From NCBI RefSeq assembly GCF_008630065.1, contig NZ_VWPL01000015.1, positions 1 through 64,000 on the forward strand: a DNA stretch of 64,000 bases, written 5' to 3'. Origin of the DNA: Blastochloris sulfoviridis (GTDB lineage Bacteria; Pseudomonadota; Alphaproteobacteria; Rhizobiales; Xanthobacteraceae). Position 1 is the first letter of the stretch. Each line of letters begins with the position of its first letter. The position numbers and the translations under genes were made by a program. Shown one piece after another: positions 52,721-63,095 of this stretch. The notes beneath the pieces are model-generated. The model ran no database searches, was not told where the DNA came from, and worked only from the letters and a program-made list of their open reading frames with translations.

Positions 52721-54055
52721 ATGGACACGGCCAGGATGGACACGCCCAAGCCGGCGCGCCTGTCTTTCCTCGATCGCTGGTTCGGGGTGACGGCCAGCGG
52801 CTCCACGGTGCGCACCGAGGCGATCGCCGGCGTCACCACCTTCCTCACGATGGTCTACATCGTGTTCGTCAACCCGACGATCCTCGCCAGCACCGGCATG
52901 GACAAGGGCGCGGTGTTCGCCGCCACCTGCATCGCGGCGGCGGTCAGCACGATGGTGATGGCGCTTTACGCCAAATACCCCATCGCGCTGGCGCCGGGCA
53001 TGGGGCTCAACGCCTTCTTCGCCTTCACCGTGGTTCTGTCCTACCACTACTCCTGGCAGCAGGCGCTGGCGGCGGTGTTCTGCTCGGGCGTGCTGTTCTT
53101 CCTGATCTCGGTGTTCCGCCTGCGCGAATACGTCATCAACGCCATTCCGCGGAACCTCAAGCTCGCCATCTCCGCCGGCGTCGGCCTGTTTCTCGGCATC
53201 ATCGCCCTGGAGCAGGCGAAGATCGTGGTCGCCCACCCGGTGACGCTGGTGACGCTCGGCAGCCTGCGCGAGCCGGCGGCGATTCTCTGCCTCGTCGGCT
53301 TCGTGCTGATCGCCGCGCTGAATTCCCGCCGCCTGCTCGGCGGCACGCTGGTCGGCATCCTCGCCGTCACCCTGGCCGGCCTGCCGCTCGGGCTGACGAC
53401 CTATGGCGGCGTGGTGGCCATGCCGCCCTCGCTGGCCCCGACCTTCCTGCAGCTCGATTTCTCGCGAATCTACGAGACCGCGTTCCTGGCGGTGGTGATC
53501 AGCTTCCTGTTCATCGACGTGTTCGACAATGCCGGCACCCTGATCGGCGTCGCCCACCAGGCCGGGCTCCTGGACAAGGACGGGCGCTTGCCGCGCATGA
53601 AGCAGGCGCTGGTCGCCGACAGCTTCGCCGCCATGTTCGGCGCGCTGATCGGCACCTCGACCACCACCAGCTACATCGAGAGCACGGCGGGCGTGGCGGC
53701 GGGCGGCCGCACCGGCCTCACCGCGGCGGTGGTGGCGATTCTGTTCCTGCTGGCGCTGTTCTTCGCCCCGCTCGCCGGCATGATTCCCGCCTATGCCTCG
53801 GCGGCGGCGCTGCTCTATGTCGCCTGCCTGATGACCCGCGGCCTCGCCGAGATCGACTGGGACGACGCCACCGAATTTGCCCCGGCGGTGGTGGCGGCGG
53901 TCACCATGCCGCTGACCTATTCCATCGCCACCGGCATCGGGCTGGGCTTCATCACCTTCGTGGCCTGCAAGCTCGCCGCCGGCCGGTTCCGCGAGGTGAA
54001 CGTCGCCGCCGTCCTGCTCGCGCTGGTGTTCGTGGTGAAGTTCGCGGTGCCGTGA
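52721..54055 (+). CDS. NCS2 family purine permease (AzgA-type)
   Basis: A 444-residue transporter of the nucleobase-cation symporter 2 family, AzgA branch (adenine, guanine or hypoxanthine uptake with protons). About 12-14 hydrophobic segments are visible. Signatures are GVTTFLTMVYIVFVNPTIL, APGMGLNAFFAFTVV, FDNAGTLIGVAHQAGLLD and GTSTTTSYIESTAGVAAGGR. GGAGGG lies about seven bases before ATG 52721. It is a single-gene unit. The exact substrate cannot be read from the sequence. Confidence 0.93.
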   Translation: MDTARMDTPKPARLSFLDRWFGVTASGSTVRTEAIAGVTTFLTMVYIVFVNPTILASTGMDKGAVFAATCIAAAVSTMVMALYAKYPIALAPGMGLNAFFAFTVVLSYHYSWQQALAAVFCSGVLFFLISVFRLREYVINAIPRNLKLAISAGVGLFLGIIALEQAKIVVAHPVTLVTLGSLREPAAILCLVGFVLIAALNSRRLLGGTLVGILAVTLAGLPLGLTTYGGVVAMPPSLAPTFLQLDFSRIYETAFLAVVISFLFIDVFDNAGTLIGVAHQAGLLDKDGRLPRMKQALVADSFAAMFGALIGTSTTTSYIESTAGVAAGGRTGLTAAVVAILFLLALFFAPLAGMIPAYASAAALLYVACLMTRGLAEIDWDDATEFAPAVVAAVTMPLTYSIATGIGLGFITFVACKLAAGRFREVNVAAVLLALVFVVKFAVP

Positions 54056-54229
54056 CCGGCTCTTGCGCCGCGGACGCAGCAGAATCAGGGCCGGTCGGGC
54101 GTATTTCGCGCCCGCCGGCATCGCCAGCGGCGCTGGATACCTCCAGAACGACAAATCCCGCGTGAGGGGTGACCCGCCGCGCCCAACGAGGCTTTGACCG
54201 CGGAGGGACTTGGCCTTTACGTTCCGGGC

Positions 54230-57200
54230 ATGGCGATATTAGCGGCTCTTCATCACGTCACCCGTTACGTTTACGACCGTCCCGTCCACCTCGGGCCGCA
54301 GCTCATCCGACTCAGGCCGGCACCGCACTGCCGAACGCGCATTCCTTCCTATTCGCTGAAGGTGGTCCCCGAGACCCACTTCGTGAACTGGCAGCAGGAT
54401 CCGTTCGGCAACTGGGTGGCGCGCTTCGTCTTCCCGGAGAAGACCACCGAATTCTCGATCACCGTCGACCTCGTGGCCGAGCTCACGGTGTTCAACCCGT
54501 TCGACTTCTTCGTCGAGCCGTGGGCCGACATCTACCCCTTCGTCTATCCACCCGAGATGGCGCTGGAACTTGCGCCCTGTCTCGAATGCGAGCCGACCGG
54601 CCCGGCCTTCGAGGCCTATCTCGCTGCGCTGCCCAAGGGGCCGGTCAACACTGTCGATTTCCTGGTCGACCTCAACGCCCGCCTGCAGCGCGACATCCGC
54701 TACGTCATCCGCATGGAGCCGGGCGTGCAGGCGCCCGACGAGACGCTGGAGCTCAGGTCCGGCTCATGCCGCGACACCGGCTGGCTTCTGGTGCAGATCC
54801 TGCGCCGGCTCGGCCTCGCCGCCCGCTTCGTCTCGGGCTACCTCGTGCAGCTCAAGCCCGACCTGAAGTCGCTCGACGGCCCGTCGGGCACCGACCACGA
54901 CTTCACCGACCTCCATGCCTGGGCCGAGGTCTACATCCCCGGCGCCGGCTGGATCGGCCTCGACCCGACCTCCGGCCTGTTCTGCGGCGAGGGCCATTTC
55001 CCGCTGTGCGCAGCGCCGCACTATCGCTCGGCCGCGCCGATCTCCGGCACCGTCGACCCCGCCGAGGTGTCGTTCGCCTTCGAGATGAAGGTCACCCGCG
55101 TCGATGAGAAGCCGCGCGTCACATTGCCGTTCTCCGACGAGGCGTGGGCGGCGCTCGACCGGCTGGGCGAGGCGGTGGATGCCGACCTCGCCGCCCAGGA
55201 TGTCCGTCTCACGCTGGGTGGTGAGCCAACCTTCGTCTCGATCGACGACTACCAGTCGGCCGAGTGGAACACCGACGCGGTCGGCCCCACCAAGCGTAGC
55301 CGCGCCGATGATCTGATCCGCCGCCTGCGCGCGCGCTTCGCGCCGGCCGGCCTGCTGCACTACGGCCAGGGCAAGTGGTACCCGGGCGAGAGCCTGCCGC
55401 GCTGGTCGTTCGCGCTCTACTGGCGCAAGGATGGCAAGCCGATCTGGCGCAATCCGGACCTGATCGCCCGCGAGAACGCGCCCGCCCGCTGCTCGCCCGA
55501 AGACGCCAGGGACGTCGCCTGCGGCATCGCCGAGCGGCTCGGCCTTGAGGCCGATTACGTCGTCCCGGCATTCGAGGATCCGGCGCATTGGCTGCTGCAG
55601 GAGGCGAAGCTGCCGCCCAATGTCGATACTCAGGATTCGAAACTGGAGGACGCCGAGGCGCGCGCCCGCATCGCCAAGGTGTTCGACCGCGGGCTTGGCA
55701 CGCCGGTCGGCTACGTGCTGCCGGTGCAGCGCTGGAACGCCGATGGCCGGCGCTGGCGCAGCGAGCATTGGGCGCTGCGGCGCGAGAAGCTGTTCCTGAT
55801 GCCGGGCGACAGCCCGGTCGGCTTCCGCCTGCCGCTGGCGACGCTGCCATGGGTGCCGCCGGCCTCCTATCCCTACGTGGTGCCGGCCGACCCGGTCGAG
55901 CCGAGGGGCGAGCTGCCTGATCCCGACGTGCTGCACCAGCGCGTCGTGCGGGCCGGCGGCGGTGCCCTCCCTGCCGGCAGGAGCGAGCAGGTCGGCCAGA
56001 TCGCCTCGACCGGCGACGACGACGACGCGGTGCGCGCCGCGCTCGCGGTCGAGCCGCGCGACGGCCGCATCACCGTGTTCCTGCCGCCGACCGAGACGCT
56101 GGAGGATTGGCTGGAGCTGATCGCCTGCGTCGAGCGCACCGCCGAGGATCTCGGCCTGCCGGTGCATGTCGAGGGCTACCCGCCGCCGGTCGATCCGCGG
56201 CTTATGGTGTTGAAGGTGACGCCCGACCCCGGCGTGATCGAGGTCAACGTCCAGCCGGCGGCGAGCTGGCACGAATGCGTCGAGATCACCCGCGAACTCT
56301 ATGCCGAGGCGCGGCTCGCCCGGCTCGGCACCGACAAGTTCATGATCGATGGCCGCCACACCGGCACCGGCGGCGGCAACCACGTGGTGATCGGCGGCGC
56401 CACCCCGGCCGACAGCCCGTTCCTGCGCCGGCCCGACGTGCTGAAGAGCCTCATCGTCTATTGGCAGCGCCATCCCGCGCTGTCCTATCTGTTCTCGGGC
56501 CTGTTCATCGGTCCGACCAGCCAAGCGCCGCGCATCGATGAGGCGCGCCATGATTCGCTCTACGAGCTGGAGATCGCGCTGGCCAACATTCCCGCCCCGG
56601 GCTGTGGCCACATCCCGCTGTGGCTGATCGACCGGCTGCTGCGCAATCTGCTCGTCGATTCGAGCGGCAACACCCACCGCACCGAGATCTGCATCGACAA
56701 GCTGTTCTCGCCGGAAGGACCGACCGGCCGGCTCGGCCTCGTCGAGTTCCGCTCCTTCGAGATGCCGCCGGACTGGCGCATGAGCCTCGCACAGCAGCTC
56801 CTCCTGCGGGCGCTGATCGCGTGGTTCTGGCGCGAGCCGCAGGACGGAGCGCTGGTGCGCTGGGGCACCGTGCTGCACGATCGCTTCATGCTGCCCCATT
56901 TCGTGTGGGAGGACTTCCTCGGCGTGCTCGACGACCTTGCGCGCGCCGGCTACCCGTTCGAGCCCACCTGGTTCGCCGCCCAGCGCGAGTTCCGCTTCCC
57001 GTTCTACGGCCGGGTCGAGCACGGCGGCGTGCGGCTGGACCTGCGCCAGGCGTTGGAGCCCTGGCACGTGATGGGCGAGGAAGGCACCGTCGGCGGCACC
57101 GTGCGCTTCGTCGATTCCGCGGTCGAACGGCTTGAGGTGCGGGTGGAGGGCGTGCAGCCCGAGCGCCACGTCATCGCCTGCAACGGCCGCCGCGTGCCGC

Positions 57201-57541
57201 TGGTCTCCACCGGCCGGAACGGCGAGTATGTCGGCGGCGTGCGCTTCAAGGCGTGGCAGCCGGCTTCCGGCCTGCACCCGACGATTCCCGTGCACGCGCC
57301 GCTGACCTTCGACATCCTGGATTCGTGGAACCGCCGCTCGTTCGGCGGCTGCGTTTACCACGTCGCCCATCCGGGCGGCCGCAACTACGACACCTTCCCG
57401 GTCAATTCCTACGAGGCCGAGGCGCGCCGCCTCGCCCGCTTCCAGGACCACGGTCATTCGCCGGGCTATGTCGCCGTGCCGCCGGATGAGGCGACCGGCG
57501 AGTTCCCGTCCACCCTCGATCTGCGCCGGCCACCGCCGTGA
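54230..57541 (+). CDS. Transglutaminase-like protein with DUF2126 amidoligase domain
   Basis: A 1103-residue two-part protein. Residues 1-275 are a bacterial transglutaminase N-domain and core, with the triad visible as Cys180 (SGSCRDTGW), His229 ([10 protein letters not shown]) and Asp245 (GLDPTSGL). From about residue 290 to 1090 runs DUF2126, a predicted ATP-dependent COOH-NH2 ligase related to glutamine synthetase-like amidoligases ([28 protein letters not shown]). Together they suggest making and cutting amide bonds on an unknown peptide. There is no signal peptide, so it should be cytoplasmic. ATG 54230 matches family N-termini; a TTG at 54194 is less likely. The ATP-grasp gene overlaps its stop. 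Confidence 0.92.
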   Translation: MAILAALHHVTRYVYDRPVHLGPQLIRLRPAPHCRTRIPSYSLKVVPETHFVNWQQDPFGNWVARFVFPEKTTEFSITVDLVAELTVFNPFDFFVEPWADIYPFVYPPEMALELAPCLECEPTGPAFEAYLAALPKGPVNTVDFLVDLNARLQRDIRYVIRMEPGVQAPDETLELRSGSCRDTGWLLVQILRRLGLAARFVSGYLVQLKPDLKSLDGPSGTDHDFTDLHAWAEVYIPGAGWIGLDPTSGLFCGEGHFPLCAAPHYRSAAPISGTVDPAEVSFAFEMKVTRVDEKPRVTLPFSDEAWAALDRLGEAVDADLAAQDVRLTLGGEPTFVSIDDYQSAEWNTDAVGPTKRSRADDLIRRLRARFAPAGLLHYGQGKWYPGESLPRWSFALYWRKDGKPIWRNPDLIARENAPARCSPEDARDVACGIAERLGLEADYVVPAFEDPAHWLLQEAKLPPNVDTQDSKLEDAEARARIAKVFDRGLGTPVGYVLPVQRWNADGRRWRSEHWALRREKLFLMPGDSPVGFRLPLATLPWVPPASYPYVVPADPVEPRGELPDPDVLHQRVVRAGGGALPAGRSEQVGQIASTGDDDDAVRAALAVEPRDGRITVFLPPTETLEDWLELIACVERTAEDLGLPVHVEGYPPPVDPRLMVLKVTPDPGVIEVNVQPAASWHECVEITRELYAEARLARLGTDKFMIDGRHTGTGGGNHVVIGGATPADSPFLRRPDVLKSLIVYWQRHPALSYLFSGLFIGPTSQAPRIDEARHDSLYELEIALANIPAPGCGHIPLWLIDRLLRNLLVDSSGNTHRTEICIDKLFSPEGPTGRLGLVEFRSFEMPPDWRMSLAQQLLLRALIAWFWREPQDGALVRWGTVLHDRFMLPHFVWEDFLGVLDDLARAGYPFEPTWFAAQREFRFPFYGRVEHGGVRLDLRQALEPWHVMGEEGTVGGTVRFVDSAVERLEVRVEGVQPERHVIACNGRRVPLVSTGRNGEYVGGVRFKAWQPASGLHPTIPVHAPLTFDILDSWNRRSFGGCVYHVAHPGGRNYDTFPVNSYEAEARRLARFQDHGHSPGYVAVPPDEATGEFPSTLDLRRPPP

Positions 57542-60039
57542 GCACCGCCGTGACCGGCCGCGCGCCCCACGAGCCCGATCTCGCCGGCTGCCGCCAGGCG
57601 CTCATCGACGGCTACCGGCCGCTGCCCGGCGTGCGCGACGAGATGATGGACGAAGGCGGCGCGGTGCGTCCGCACTGGCTGCCGGTGCTCGACGGGCTTG
57701 CCGCGCTGGGGCCGGCCGAGGTCGGCCGGCGGTTCCAGAACGCCGACCGCTATTTGCGCGATTCCGGCGTGTTCTACCGGCTCTATGACGATGCCGCCGG
57801 TGTCGAGCGGCCCTGGCCGCTGTCGCACCTGCCGCTGGTGATCGACCCCAAGGAATGGCAGGCGCTGGCCTCGGGCCTCGCCCAGCGCGCCACCCTGCTG
57901 GAGCGCCTTTTCGCCGACATCTACGGCCGCGGCCGGCTGGTCGCCGAAGGCCGCCTGCCAGCCGCCGCGGTGGCCGGCAGCCGCGAGTTCCTGCGCCCGC
58001 TGGTCGGCACCCTGCCGGAGGACGGCACGGGCCTCGGCATCTATGCCGCGGACCTCGGGCGCGGGCCGGACGGCCGCTGGTGGGTGCTCAACGACCGCAC
58101 CCAGTCGCCCTCCGGCGCCGGCTATGCGCTGGAGAACCGCATCACCATGGGCCGCGCGCTGCCCGAGCTGTTCGAGCAGCTTCACGTCGTGCGCCTCGCC
58201 GGCTTCTTCCAGACGCTGCGCGCCGGGCTGACCTCGCTCTGCCGCAGCGTCGATTCGCGCGTGTGCCTGCTCACCCCCGGTCCGCTCAACGAGACCTATT
58301 TCGAGCACGCCTACCTCGCCCGCTATCTCGGCTTCGTGCTGGTCGAGGGCGCCGATCTCACGGTGCGCGGCGGCGACGTCCACATCCGCACCATCGAGGG
58401 GCTGGAGCGCACCGACGTGCTGTTGCGCCGGCTCGACTCCGACTGGGCCGACCCGCTGGAGCTCAATCCCGCCTCGCGCATCGGCGTGCCGGGCCTGGTG
58501 CAGGCGGTGCGCTCGGGCAATGTCACGGTGGCCAACGCACTGGGGTCGGGCGTGCTGGAATCGCGCGCTCTGCTCGGCTTCGTGCCGGCGCTGGCGCGCC
58601 ACCTCGTCGGCCGCGAGCTGGAGATTCCCAACGTCGCGACCTGGTGGTGCGGCCAGCCGCTGGAGCGCGAGGCGGTGATCGCCGACCTCGACGCCTTCGT
58701 GATCGCCCCGGCATTCGAGCCGACGCTGCCGCCGCTTCTGCGCAGCGGATCGGTGGTCGCCGCCGAGCTCGACGCGCCCGAGCGCGACGCGCTGATCGAG
58801 CTGGTGCGCCGGCGCGGCGTCGATCTCGTCGCCCACGAGGCGGTGAAGCTCTCCACCACGCCGGTTTGGCGCGACGGCAGGCTGGAGCCGCGGCCGTTCG
58901 TGCTGCGGGTCTATCTCGCCCGCACCCGGGACGGCTGGGCGGTGATGCCGGGCGGCCTGTGCCGCATCGCCGACCATATCGACGCCCGCGCGGTGTCGAT
59001 GCAGCGCGGCGGTCGCGCCGCCGATGTGTGGGTGCCCTCCGAGGCGCCGGTGGCGCCGGTCTCGCTGCTGCCGGCGCCCGGCCACGTGCCGATCCGCCGC
59101 AATGTCGGACCGCTCACCAGCCGGGTCGCCGACAATCTGTTCTGGCTCGGCCGCTACGTCGAGCGCGCCGAGGCGGCGCTGCGCCTCGCCCGCCTGCTCG
59201 CCGCCCGCGCCGCCGAGCGCGAGCGCCGCGGCACCGTCACCACCCGCCTGATCGAGGAACTGCTGCTGGCGTGGGAGGTGGTCGACACCCCGCCCGGCAC
59301 GATGGACCTCATCCGCCTCTCGGTGCGGGCGCTCAACCACCACGACGCGCAGGGCTCGATCCTGGCGCTGGCGTCGGCGGCGCGGCGGGCGGCTTCGGTC
59401 ATCCGCGACCGCTTCTCGCCCGACGCCTGGCGGGCGCTGACCGAGCTTGAGATGGCGCTGTCGCGCACCGTGCCGGCCGACGTCACCGGCGCCACCGTGC
59501 TCGCCCGCATCAACCAGGCGCTGCGCATCACCGCCTCCTTCGCCGGCCTCGCCCAGGAGAACATGAACCAGCTCGCCGGCTGGCGCTTCCTGGAGTTCGG
59601 CCGGCGCATCGAGCGGGCGATCAACACCTGCCGCTTCGTGCGGCAGTTCGGTGTTGCCGGCGCGCCGGACGAGGCGCTCGATGTGCTGCTGGAACTCGCC
59701 GACAGCCAGATCACCTACCGCATGCGCTATGTGATGGTGGCGGCGCGCGCGCCGGTGCTCGACACCGTGGTGCTCGACTCCTCCAACCCGCGCTCGGTGA
59801 CGTTCCAGATCGAGCGCATGCGCGAACACATGGCGGTGCTCACCACGCGCCTGGTGCGCGAGCCGACCTCGCCGCCCGAGCGGCTGCTGCTGCGGCTCGA
59901 TTCCGGCATCGCCACGCTGGACGCCTCCGACATCGACATGCTCGACATGATCCGCGCCGAGCAGACGCTGATGGATCTGTCGGACGCCATCTCCGACCGC
60001 TGGTTCACCCATCGCGGCGAGGCCGACGAGACGCCATGA
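57538..60039 (+). CDS. Circularly permuted ATP-grasp protein fused to alpha-E domain
   Basis: 833 residues. About 70-480 form a circularly permuted ATP-grasp domain (DUF404/DUF407) with [37 protein letters not shown] and [16 protein letters not shown]. From about 510 on is the helical alpha-E domain (DUF403) with [17 protein letters not shown]. It starts at GTG 57538 overlapping the upstream stop (GTGA). The fold predicts ATP-driven peptide bond formation. In related genomes these domains neighbour transglutaminases and sometimes an Ntn-type protease (established knowledge). No such protease is in the window. Confidence 0.93.
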   Translation: MSTAVTGRAPHEPDLAGCRQALIDGYRPLPGVRDEMMDEGGAVRPHWLPVLDGLAALGPAEVGRRFQNADRYLRDSGVFYRLYDDAAGVERPWPLSHLPLVIDPKEWQALASGLAQRATLLERLFADIYGRGRLVAEGRLPAAAVAGSREFLRPLVGTLPEDGTGLGIYAADLGRGPDGRWWVLNDRTQSPSGAGYALENRITMGRALPELFEQLHVVRLAGFFQTLRAGLTSLCRSVDSRVCLLTPGPLNETYFEHAYLARYLGFVLVEGADLTVRGGDVHIRTIEGLERTDVLLRRLDSDWADPLELNPASRIGVPGLVQAVRSGNVTVANALGSGVLESRALLGFVPALARHLVGRELEIPNVATWWCGQPLEREAVIADLDAFVIAPAFEPTLPPLLRSGSVVAAELDAPERDALIELVRRRGVDLVAHEAVKLSTTPVWRDGRLEPRPFVLRVYLARTRDGWAVMPGGLCRIADHIDARAVSMQRGGRAADVWVPSEAPVAPVSLLPAPGHVPIRRNVGPLTSRVADNLFWLGRYVERAEAALRLARLLAARAAERERRGTVTTRLIEELLLAWEVVDTPPGTMDLIRLSVRALNHHDAQGSILALASAARRAASVIRDRFSPDAWRALTELEMALSRTVPADVTGATVLARINQALRITASFAGLAQENMNQLAGWRFLEFGRRIERAINTCRFVRQFGVAGAPDEALDVLLELADSQITYRMRYVMVAARAPVLDTVVLDSSNPRSVTFQIERMREHMAVLTTRLVREPTSPPERLLLRLDSGIATLDASDIDMLDMIRAEQTLMDLSDAISDRWFTHRGEADETP

Positions 60040-60938
60040 TCTACGACGTGCGGCAGGTGACGACCTATCGCTATGCGGCGCCGGTCGCCACGGCAAGCCA
60101 CGTGCTCAGGCTGTCGCCGGTCGACCGGCCCGGCCAGCGCGTGCTGTCGATGGCGCTCGACGTCGAGCCGTGGCCGGCCGAACGCTCGGAGGCGCGCGAC
60201 TTCTTCGGCAACGGCCTCACCCGCATCGCCTTGCACACCCGCCACGAGGCGCTGGTGCTGCGTACCACCGCGCGCATCGACGTCACCCCGCCGCCGGTCC
60301 CCGAGCCCGAGGTGACGCCGCCCTGGGAGACGGTGCGCGAACTCGCCTGGGCCTCGGCCGACCTCACCCCCACCGCGCCCGTCCACCATCTCTTTCCCAG
60401 CCGGCGGGTGCCGGTGGTGGCGGACATCACCGCCTACGCCGCCGAAAGCTTCGCGCGCGGACGGCCGATCCTGGCGTCGGCCTTCGAGCTGGCCTGCCGC
60501 ATCAAGGCCGACTTCGCCTATGAGCCCGGCGCCACCGACGTGACCACGCCGGTCGCGACGGCCTTCGCGCTGAAGCGCGGCGTCTGCCAGGATTTCAGCG
60601 AGATCATGATCGCCGGCCTGCGCGGGCTGGGCCTCGCTGCGGGGTATGTCTCGGGCTTCCTGCGCACCGAGCCGCCGCCGGGGCAGGAGCGCCTGGAAGG
60701 GGCGGACGCCACCCACGCCTGGGTGTCGCTGTGGTGCGGCCCGCGCGCCGGCTGGATCGGCCTCGACCCCACCAACGCCATGCTTGCCGGGCTCGACCAC
60801 ATCGTGCTGGCGGTGGGCCGCGACTATGCCGACGCCGCGCCGGTCGACGGCGTGATCATCGCCACCGGCGACCATGCGCTCGACGTTGCCGTCGACGTGG
60901 TGCCGGTGGACGCGCCCGCGGCCTCGGGGCCTGTGTGA
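60036..60938 (+). CDS. Transglutaminase-like cysteine peptidase family protein
   Basis: 300 residues with an N-terminal immunoglobulin-like region ([16 protein letters not shown]) and a transglutaminase core. The triad is visible as Cys184 (KRGVCQDFSE), His227 (ATHAWVSLW) and Asp244 (GLDPTNAM). ATG 60036 overlaps the ATP-grasp stop (ATGA), so all three genes are translated as one unit. It probably hydrolyses or transfers the amide bonds made by the ligases of this operon (inference). There is no signal peptide. Confidence 0.93.
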   Translation: MIYDVRQVTTYRYAAPVATASHVLRLSPVDRPGQRVLSMALDVEPWPAERSEARDFFGNGLTRIALHTRHEALVLRTTARIDVTPPPVPEPEVTPPWETVRELAWASADLTPTAPVHHLFPSRRVPVVADITAYAAESFARGRPILASAFELACRIKADFAYEPGATDVTTPVATAFALKRGVCQDFSEIMIAGLRGLGLAAGYVSGFLRTEPPPGQERLEGADATHAWVSLWCGPRAGWIGLDPTNAMLAGLDHIVLAVGRDYADAAPVDGVIIATGDHALDVAVDVVPVDAPAASGPV

Positions 60939-60977
60939 GACGCGGCGGACCCTGCTGTGAGACGCGGCGGACCCTGC
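60934..60977. repeat. 22-bp tandem duplication at operon end
   Basis: The unit TGTGAGACGCGGCGGACCCTGC occurs twice in a row, at 60934-60955 and 60956-60977. The first copy contains the stop codon of the transglutaminase gene. It is probably a recent duplication without effect on the protein. Confidence 0.85.
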
Positions 60978-61003
60978 CCGCAGTTTTCGGCGAGTGCCGC
61001 GTC

Positions 61004-61423
61004 CTACAAAGTACGCAACGTCGTGGAGAACACCTCGATCCCGTCGACACTGATGCTCAGCACCACCGTCAACTGATCCTTCTCGTCGAGATTGATCGTG
61101 GTCGTCGACAGGGGCTGGCTCTCGCCGGCCTGCAGCTTGAATTCCCCGCCCTGCTTGGTTTCCGACTTGCCGCCCTTGCTGCTGCGTGTCAGCGCCAGCG
61201 TGAACCGGCCTGCCGCATCGGTGAGGGCAAGGACGTGGCCGCGAAGGGTAATGTGGTCCCTGCCCTTGGCAGACGGCTGCACCTCGACCCAACCGATCAC
61301 GGACGCTGCGCCGGCAGCCATGGCATGTCCTCCCTGTGGGATGGTTGCTTGGATCACGAGGCCCGTGACACCGCCTGCGGCCGATTGCAGGACGGACCTG
61401 CGCGTGGGTGCTGTCGAAGTCAT
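61004..61423 (-). CDS. csgH: Curli assembly chaperone CsgH-like
   Basis: A 139-residue secreted protein. The mature part has the immunoglobulin-like CsgH pattern: GRFTLALTRSSKGGKS, QGGEFKLQAGESQ, TINLDEKDQLTVVLSISVDG. CsgH is the alphaproteobacterial counterpart of CsgC and stops curlin from forming amyloid in the periplasm (established for the Rhodopseudomonas protein). The N-terminus has a twin-arginine-like signal (TRRSVLQSAAGG) rather than a plain Sec signal. ATG 61423 overlaps the stop of the upstream secreted protein gene. The curlin genes lie upstream on the same strand. Confidence 0.82.
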   Translation of the reverse strand: MTSTAPTRRSVLQSAAGGVTGLVIQATIPQGGHAMAAGAASVIGWVEVQPSAKGRDHITLRGHVLALTDAAGRFTLALTRSSKGGKSETKQGGEFKLQAGESQPLSTTTINLDEKDQLTVVLSISVDGIEVFSTTLRTL

Positions 61424-61986
61424 CGCATTCTCCCGGGATGGAGCGGGAACGTTGGGCCGAAAAAGCCCGGCGCGGGGCGGCGCTTCTGATTGACGGTGAC
61501 GATCGGCGGGACGCCATCGACGGCTGGAATCCCAAGCCGGTCGAGCACCGGCAGCGTGTCCGGGTTCGGCTCCTGCAGCAGCGCGCCCGGCAGGGAGTCC
61601 GCCTGCGAGACCAGCGCGCAGCGCGCGGTCGGACGCGCGGACGGACAGCGGGCCGAAAGGCGCTTGCTGGAGGCGGCAAGCTTGGCATAGGTCGTGCCGT
61701 CTCGCACGCTTCCCCGTTTCGGAATCTGGCGGATGTTGGAGGACATCCCCGTCGCGGGGCGCCGCTTCGCCTGCGCGTGGCGGCGCGGCGCCGAGGCGAA
61801 CCGCGCGATCTGGGGGACTGCAACGGACCTTGTCTCAGTGGACGTGGCGGCGCGGCGCGTGCGCGTCTCGGCCGCCGCCCGGTCGATAGCCGACAGGCTC
61901 AAGACGGCGACACTCGCCAGCGCGACAAGCCGCAGCAGCAAGCGCGGCCGCCGACACCTCGAAACCGGCTTGTCGGTCACATTCAC
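61420..61986 (-). CDS. Basic secreted protein of curli locus, unknown function
   Basis: 188 residues that I do not recognise. Residues 1-45 are a signal peptide (RLLLRLVALASVAVLSLSAI, then AAAET). The mature part is rich in Arg, Ala, Ser and Pro, with two Cys in SARCPSARPTARCAL and a Pro-rich C-terminus. A GTG start at 61986 is preceded by GGAAGGCGGGAAG; the frame is open to 62169 through a family A repeat, which is not coding. It overlaps csgH by ATGA, so its function is likely tied to curli export or folding (inference). Confidence 0.7.
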   Translation of the reverse strand: MNVTDKPVSRCRRPRLLLRLVALASVAVLSLSAIDRAAAETRTRRAATSTETRSVAVPQIARFASAPRRHAQAKRRPATGMSSNIRQIPKRGSVRDGTTYAKLAASSKRLSARCPSARPTARCALVSQADSLPGALLQEPNPDTLPVLDRLGIPAVDGVPPIVTVNQKRRPAPGFFGPTFPLHPGRMR

Positions 61987-62006
61987 GACTTCCCGCCTTC
62001 CGTGGG

Positions 62007-62072
62007 CTAGAGCATTCTCCGCAAAAGTGGGTACCGGTTTTGCGGAAGAGAATGCGACAAACCAAGAACTTA
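62007..62072. repeat. Dispersed repeat, family A
   Basis: CTAGAGCATTCTCCGCAAAA, GGTACCGGTTTTGCGG, AGAGAATGCGACAAACCA: nearly the same as the first unit at 3631. It joins directly to a family C element. Confidence 0.85.
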
Positions 62073-62195
62073 TACCAACGGCAGCGAAAGCTGACCGTTG
62101 GTTCCGGTCGCGGATTTTCGGAAATCTCTGATTTCCGGAGAGAAAATCCGCGAGTGTCGGCGGCCCCACGCGTCAGCGTTTGGGGCCGTTGGTAT
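62072..62195. repeat. Dispersed inverted-repeat element, family C (complete)
   Basis: 124 bases with perfect 10-base terminal inverted repeats ATACCAACGG (62072-62081) and CCGTTGGTAT (62186-62195). The interior is the reverse complement of the copy at 21972-22096, including CCCCACGCGTCAGCGTTTGGGG and a GGAAATC...GATTTCC hairpin. There is no coding capacity. Confidence 0.8.
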
Positions 62196-62236
62196 TAGAG
62201 CATCCGCTTGATCCAATCAGATCGGCGGATGCTCTA
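62196..62236. repeat. Hairpin with 12-base arms, family A-related
   Basis: TAGAGCATCCGC (62196-62207) and GCGGATGCTCTA (62225-62236) flank a GATC-rich centre. A close relative is inside the repeat block at 34646-34813 (GAGCATCCG/CGGATGCTC). Confidence 0.75.
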
Positions 62237-62360
62237 AGCGTCACCGCAGGGCGGTCATCCTTGCCGCGCCATGCCGAACGCCAAATCGCCAACCCGCCGC
62301 GCGCAGCCCGAGTTCCGGCACCGGCTCATAGGGTTTCCGGTTGATTGGCTCGGCCTCTTC

Positions 62361-62515
62361 TTCCCTCTCCCCTTGCGGGAGAGGGTGCCGAGCGATCGTC
62401 AGGTCGCGAGGCGGGTGAGGGGCGAATCTTCCAGCATCCGCTCGTATGCACCCCTCACCCGGCTCGACCTCGCTTCGCTCGGTCTCGCCACCCTCTCCCA
62501 CAAGGGGAGAGGGAA
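62361..62515. repeat. Dispersed repeat, family F, with 15-base ends
   Basis: Perfect terminal inverted repeats TTCCCTCTCCCCTTG (62361-62375) and CAAGGGGAGAGGGAA (62501-62515). Inside are GGGTGAGGGG and the complementary CCCCTCACCC. It is a common spacer element in rhizobial genomes and related to 28265-28350. Confidence 0.8.
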
Positions 62516-62564
62516 GAACGCGGCTCCTGGCCCTCAGTTGATCCCTTCGAGTTCCGGCACCATC

Positions 62565-62996
62565 TCAGAACTGATTGACGATGAGCGGCAGGCCGTTGCC
62601 GACGCCCATCTGGTGGATCTCGACGGCGTGACCCGAGCCGAACTGGCCGACAACGGCTTTCAGGTTTGCCCCGCTCTGGTCGACCACGGCCGAATTGCCG
62701 GCCCCGGCCTGCCCGACGACCGCGCCGAGATCGGCACCCTCCTGGCGCACCGTGGCCTGGTTGTCGCTGCCGAACTGACCGACCAGCGCCGCATTGCCGC
62801 CCGCCAGCGCCCCGGCGGCGATCGCCGACTGTTCGACGGTGGCGCCATTGTTGCTGCCGGCCTGATAGGTCGTCTGCAGATTGCCGGTGATCTGCTCGAT
62901 CTCCAGGCCGCCCGCATTGGCGGCGGAGACGGCACCAACGAGAAGCCCCCCTGCCGCCCAGAATCGCCAACCCGGTCGCCGTGCCATGGCGTTCAT
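62565..62996 (-). CDS. Curlin-repeat protein (CsgA/CsgB-like)
   Basis: A 143-residue secreted amyloid subunit candidate. Signal peptide at about 1-29 (FWAAGGLLVGAVSAANAGG). Four or so curlin repeats follow, of the form QxGxxNxAxVxQ: VGQFGSDNQATVRQEG, VGQAGAGNSAVVDQSG and VGQFGSGHAVEIHQMG. It is shorter and less Asn-rich than the neighbouring large curlin, so it may be the nucleator (CsgB role) or a minor subunit. GGGGA lies before ATG 62996. Confidence 0.85.
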   Translation of the reverse strand: MNAMARRPGWRFWAAGGLLVGAVSAANAGGLEIEQITGNLQTTYQAGSNNGATVEQSAIAAGALAGGNAALVGQFGSDNQATVRQEGADLGAVVGQAGAGNSAVVDQSGANLKAVVGQFGSGHAVEIHQMGVGNGLPLIVNQF

Positions 62997-63095
62997 TCGA
63001 TGTCCCCGCGAAGCGCTGGTCTGCGGTCGAACCGGCGGGGCGCGCTCGGATGCGGCGCTCCCGCCGGCCGTCGTGTCACGGGCCTGCGCCCGCGG

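Larger units (their letters stand above)
61987..62564. other. Spacer between secreted-protein gene and curlin gene
   Basis: The region is filled by dispersed repeats: family A (62007-62072), family C (62072-62195), a hairpin with 12-base arms (62196-62236) and a family F element (62361-62515). No gene is seen. It splits the curli locus into two blocks. Confidence 0.6.

Noticed and set aside
54764-57457. Minus-strand open frame of 897 codons, and a similar one at 57466-60096
   Set aside because: Both are antisense to the transglutaminase/amidoligase and ATP-grasp genes, whose motifs and stop-start overlaps are clear.
61987-62169. N-terminal extension of the secreted-protein frame
   Set aside because: The extension reads through family A and C repeats. 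The signal peptide and ribosome site place the start at 61986.
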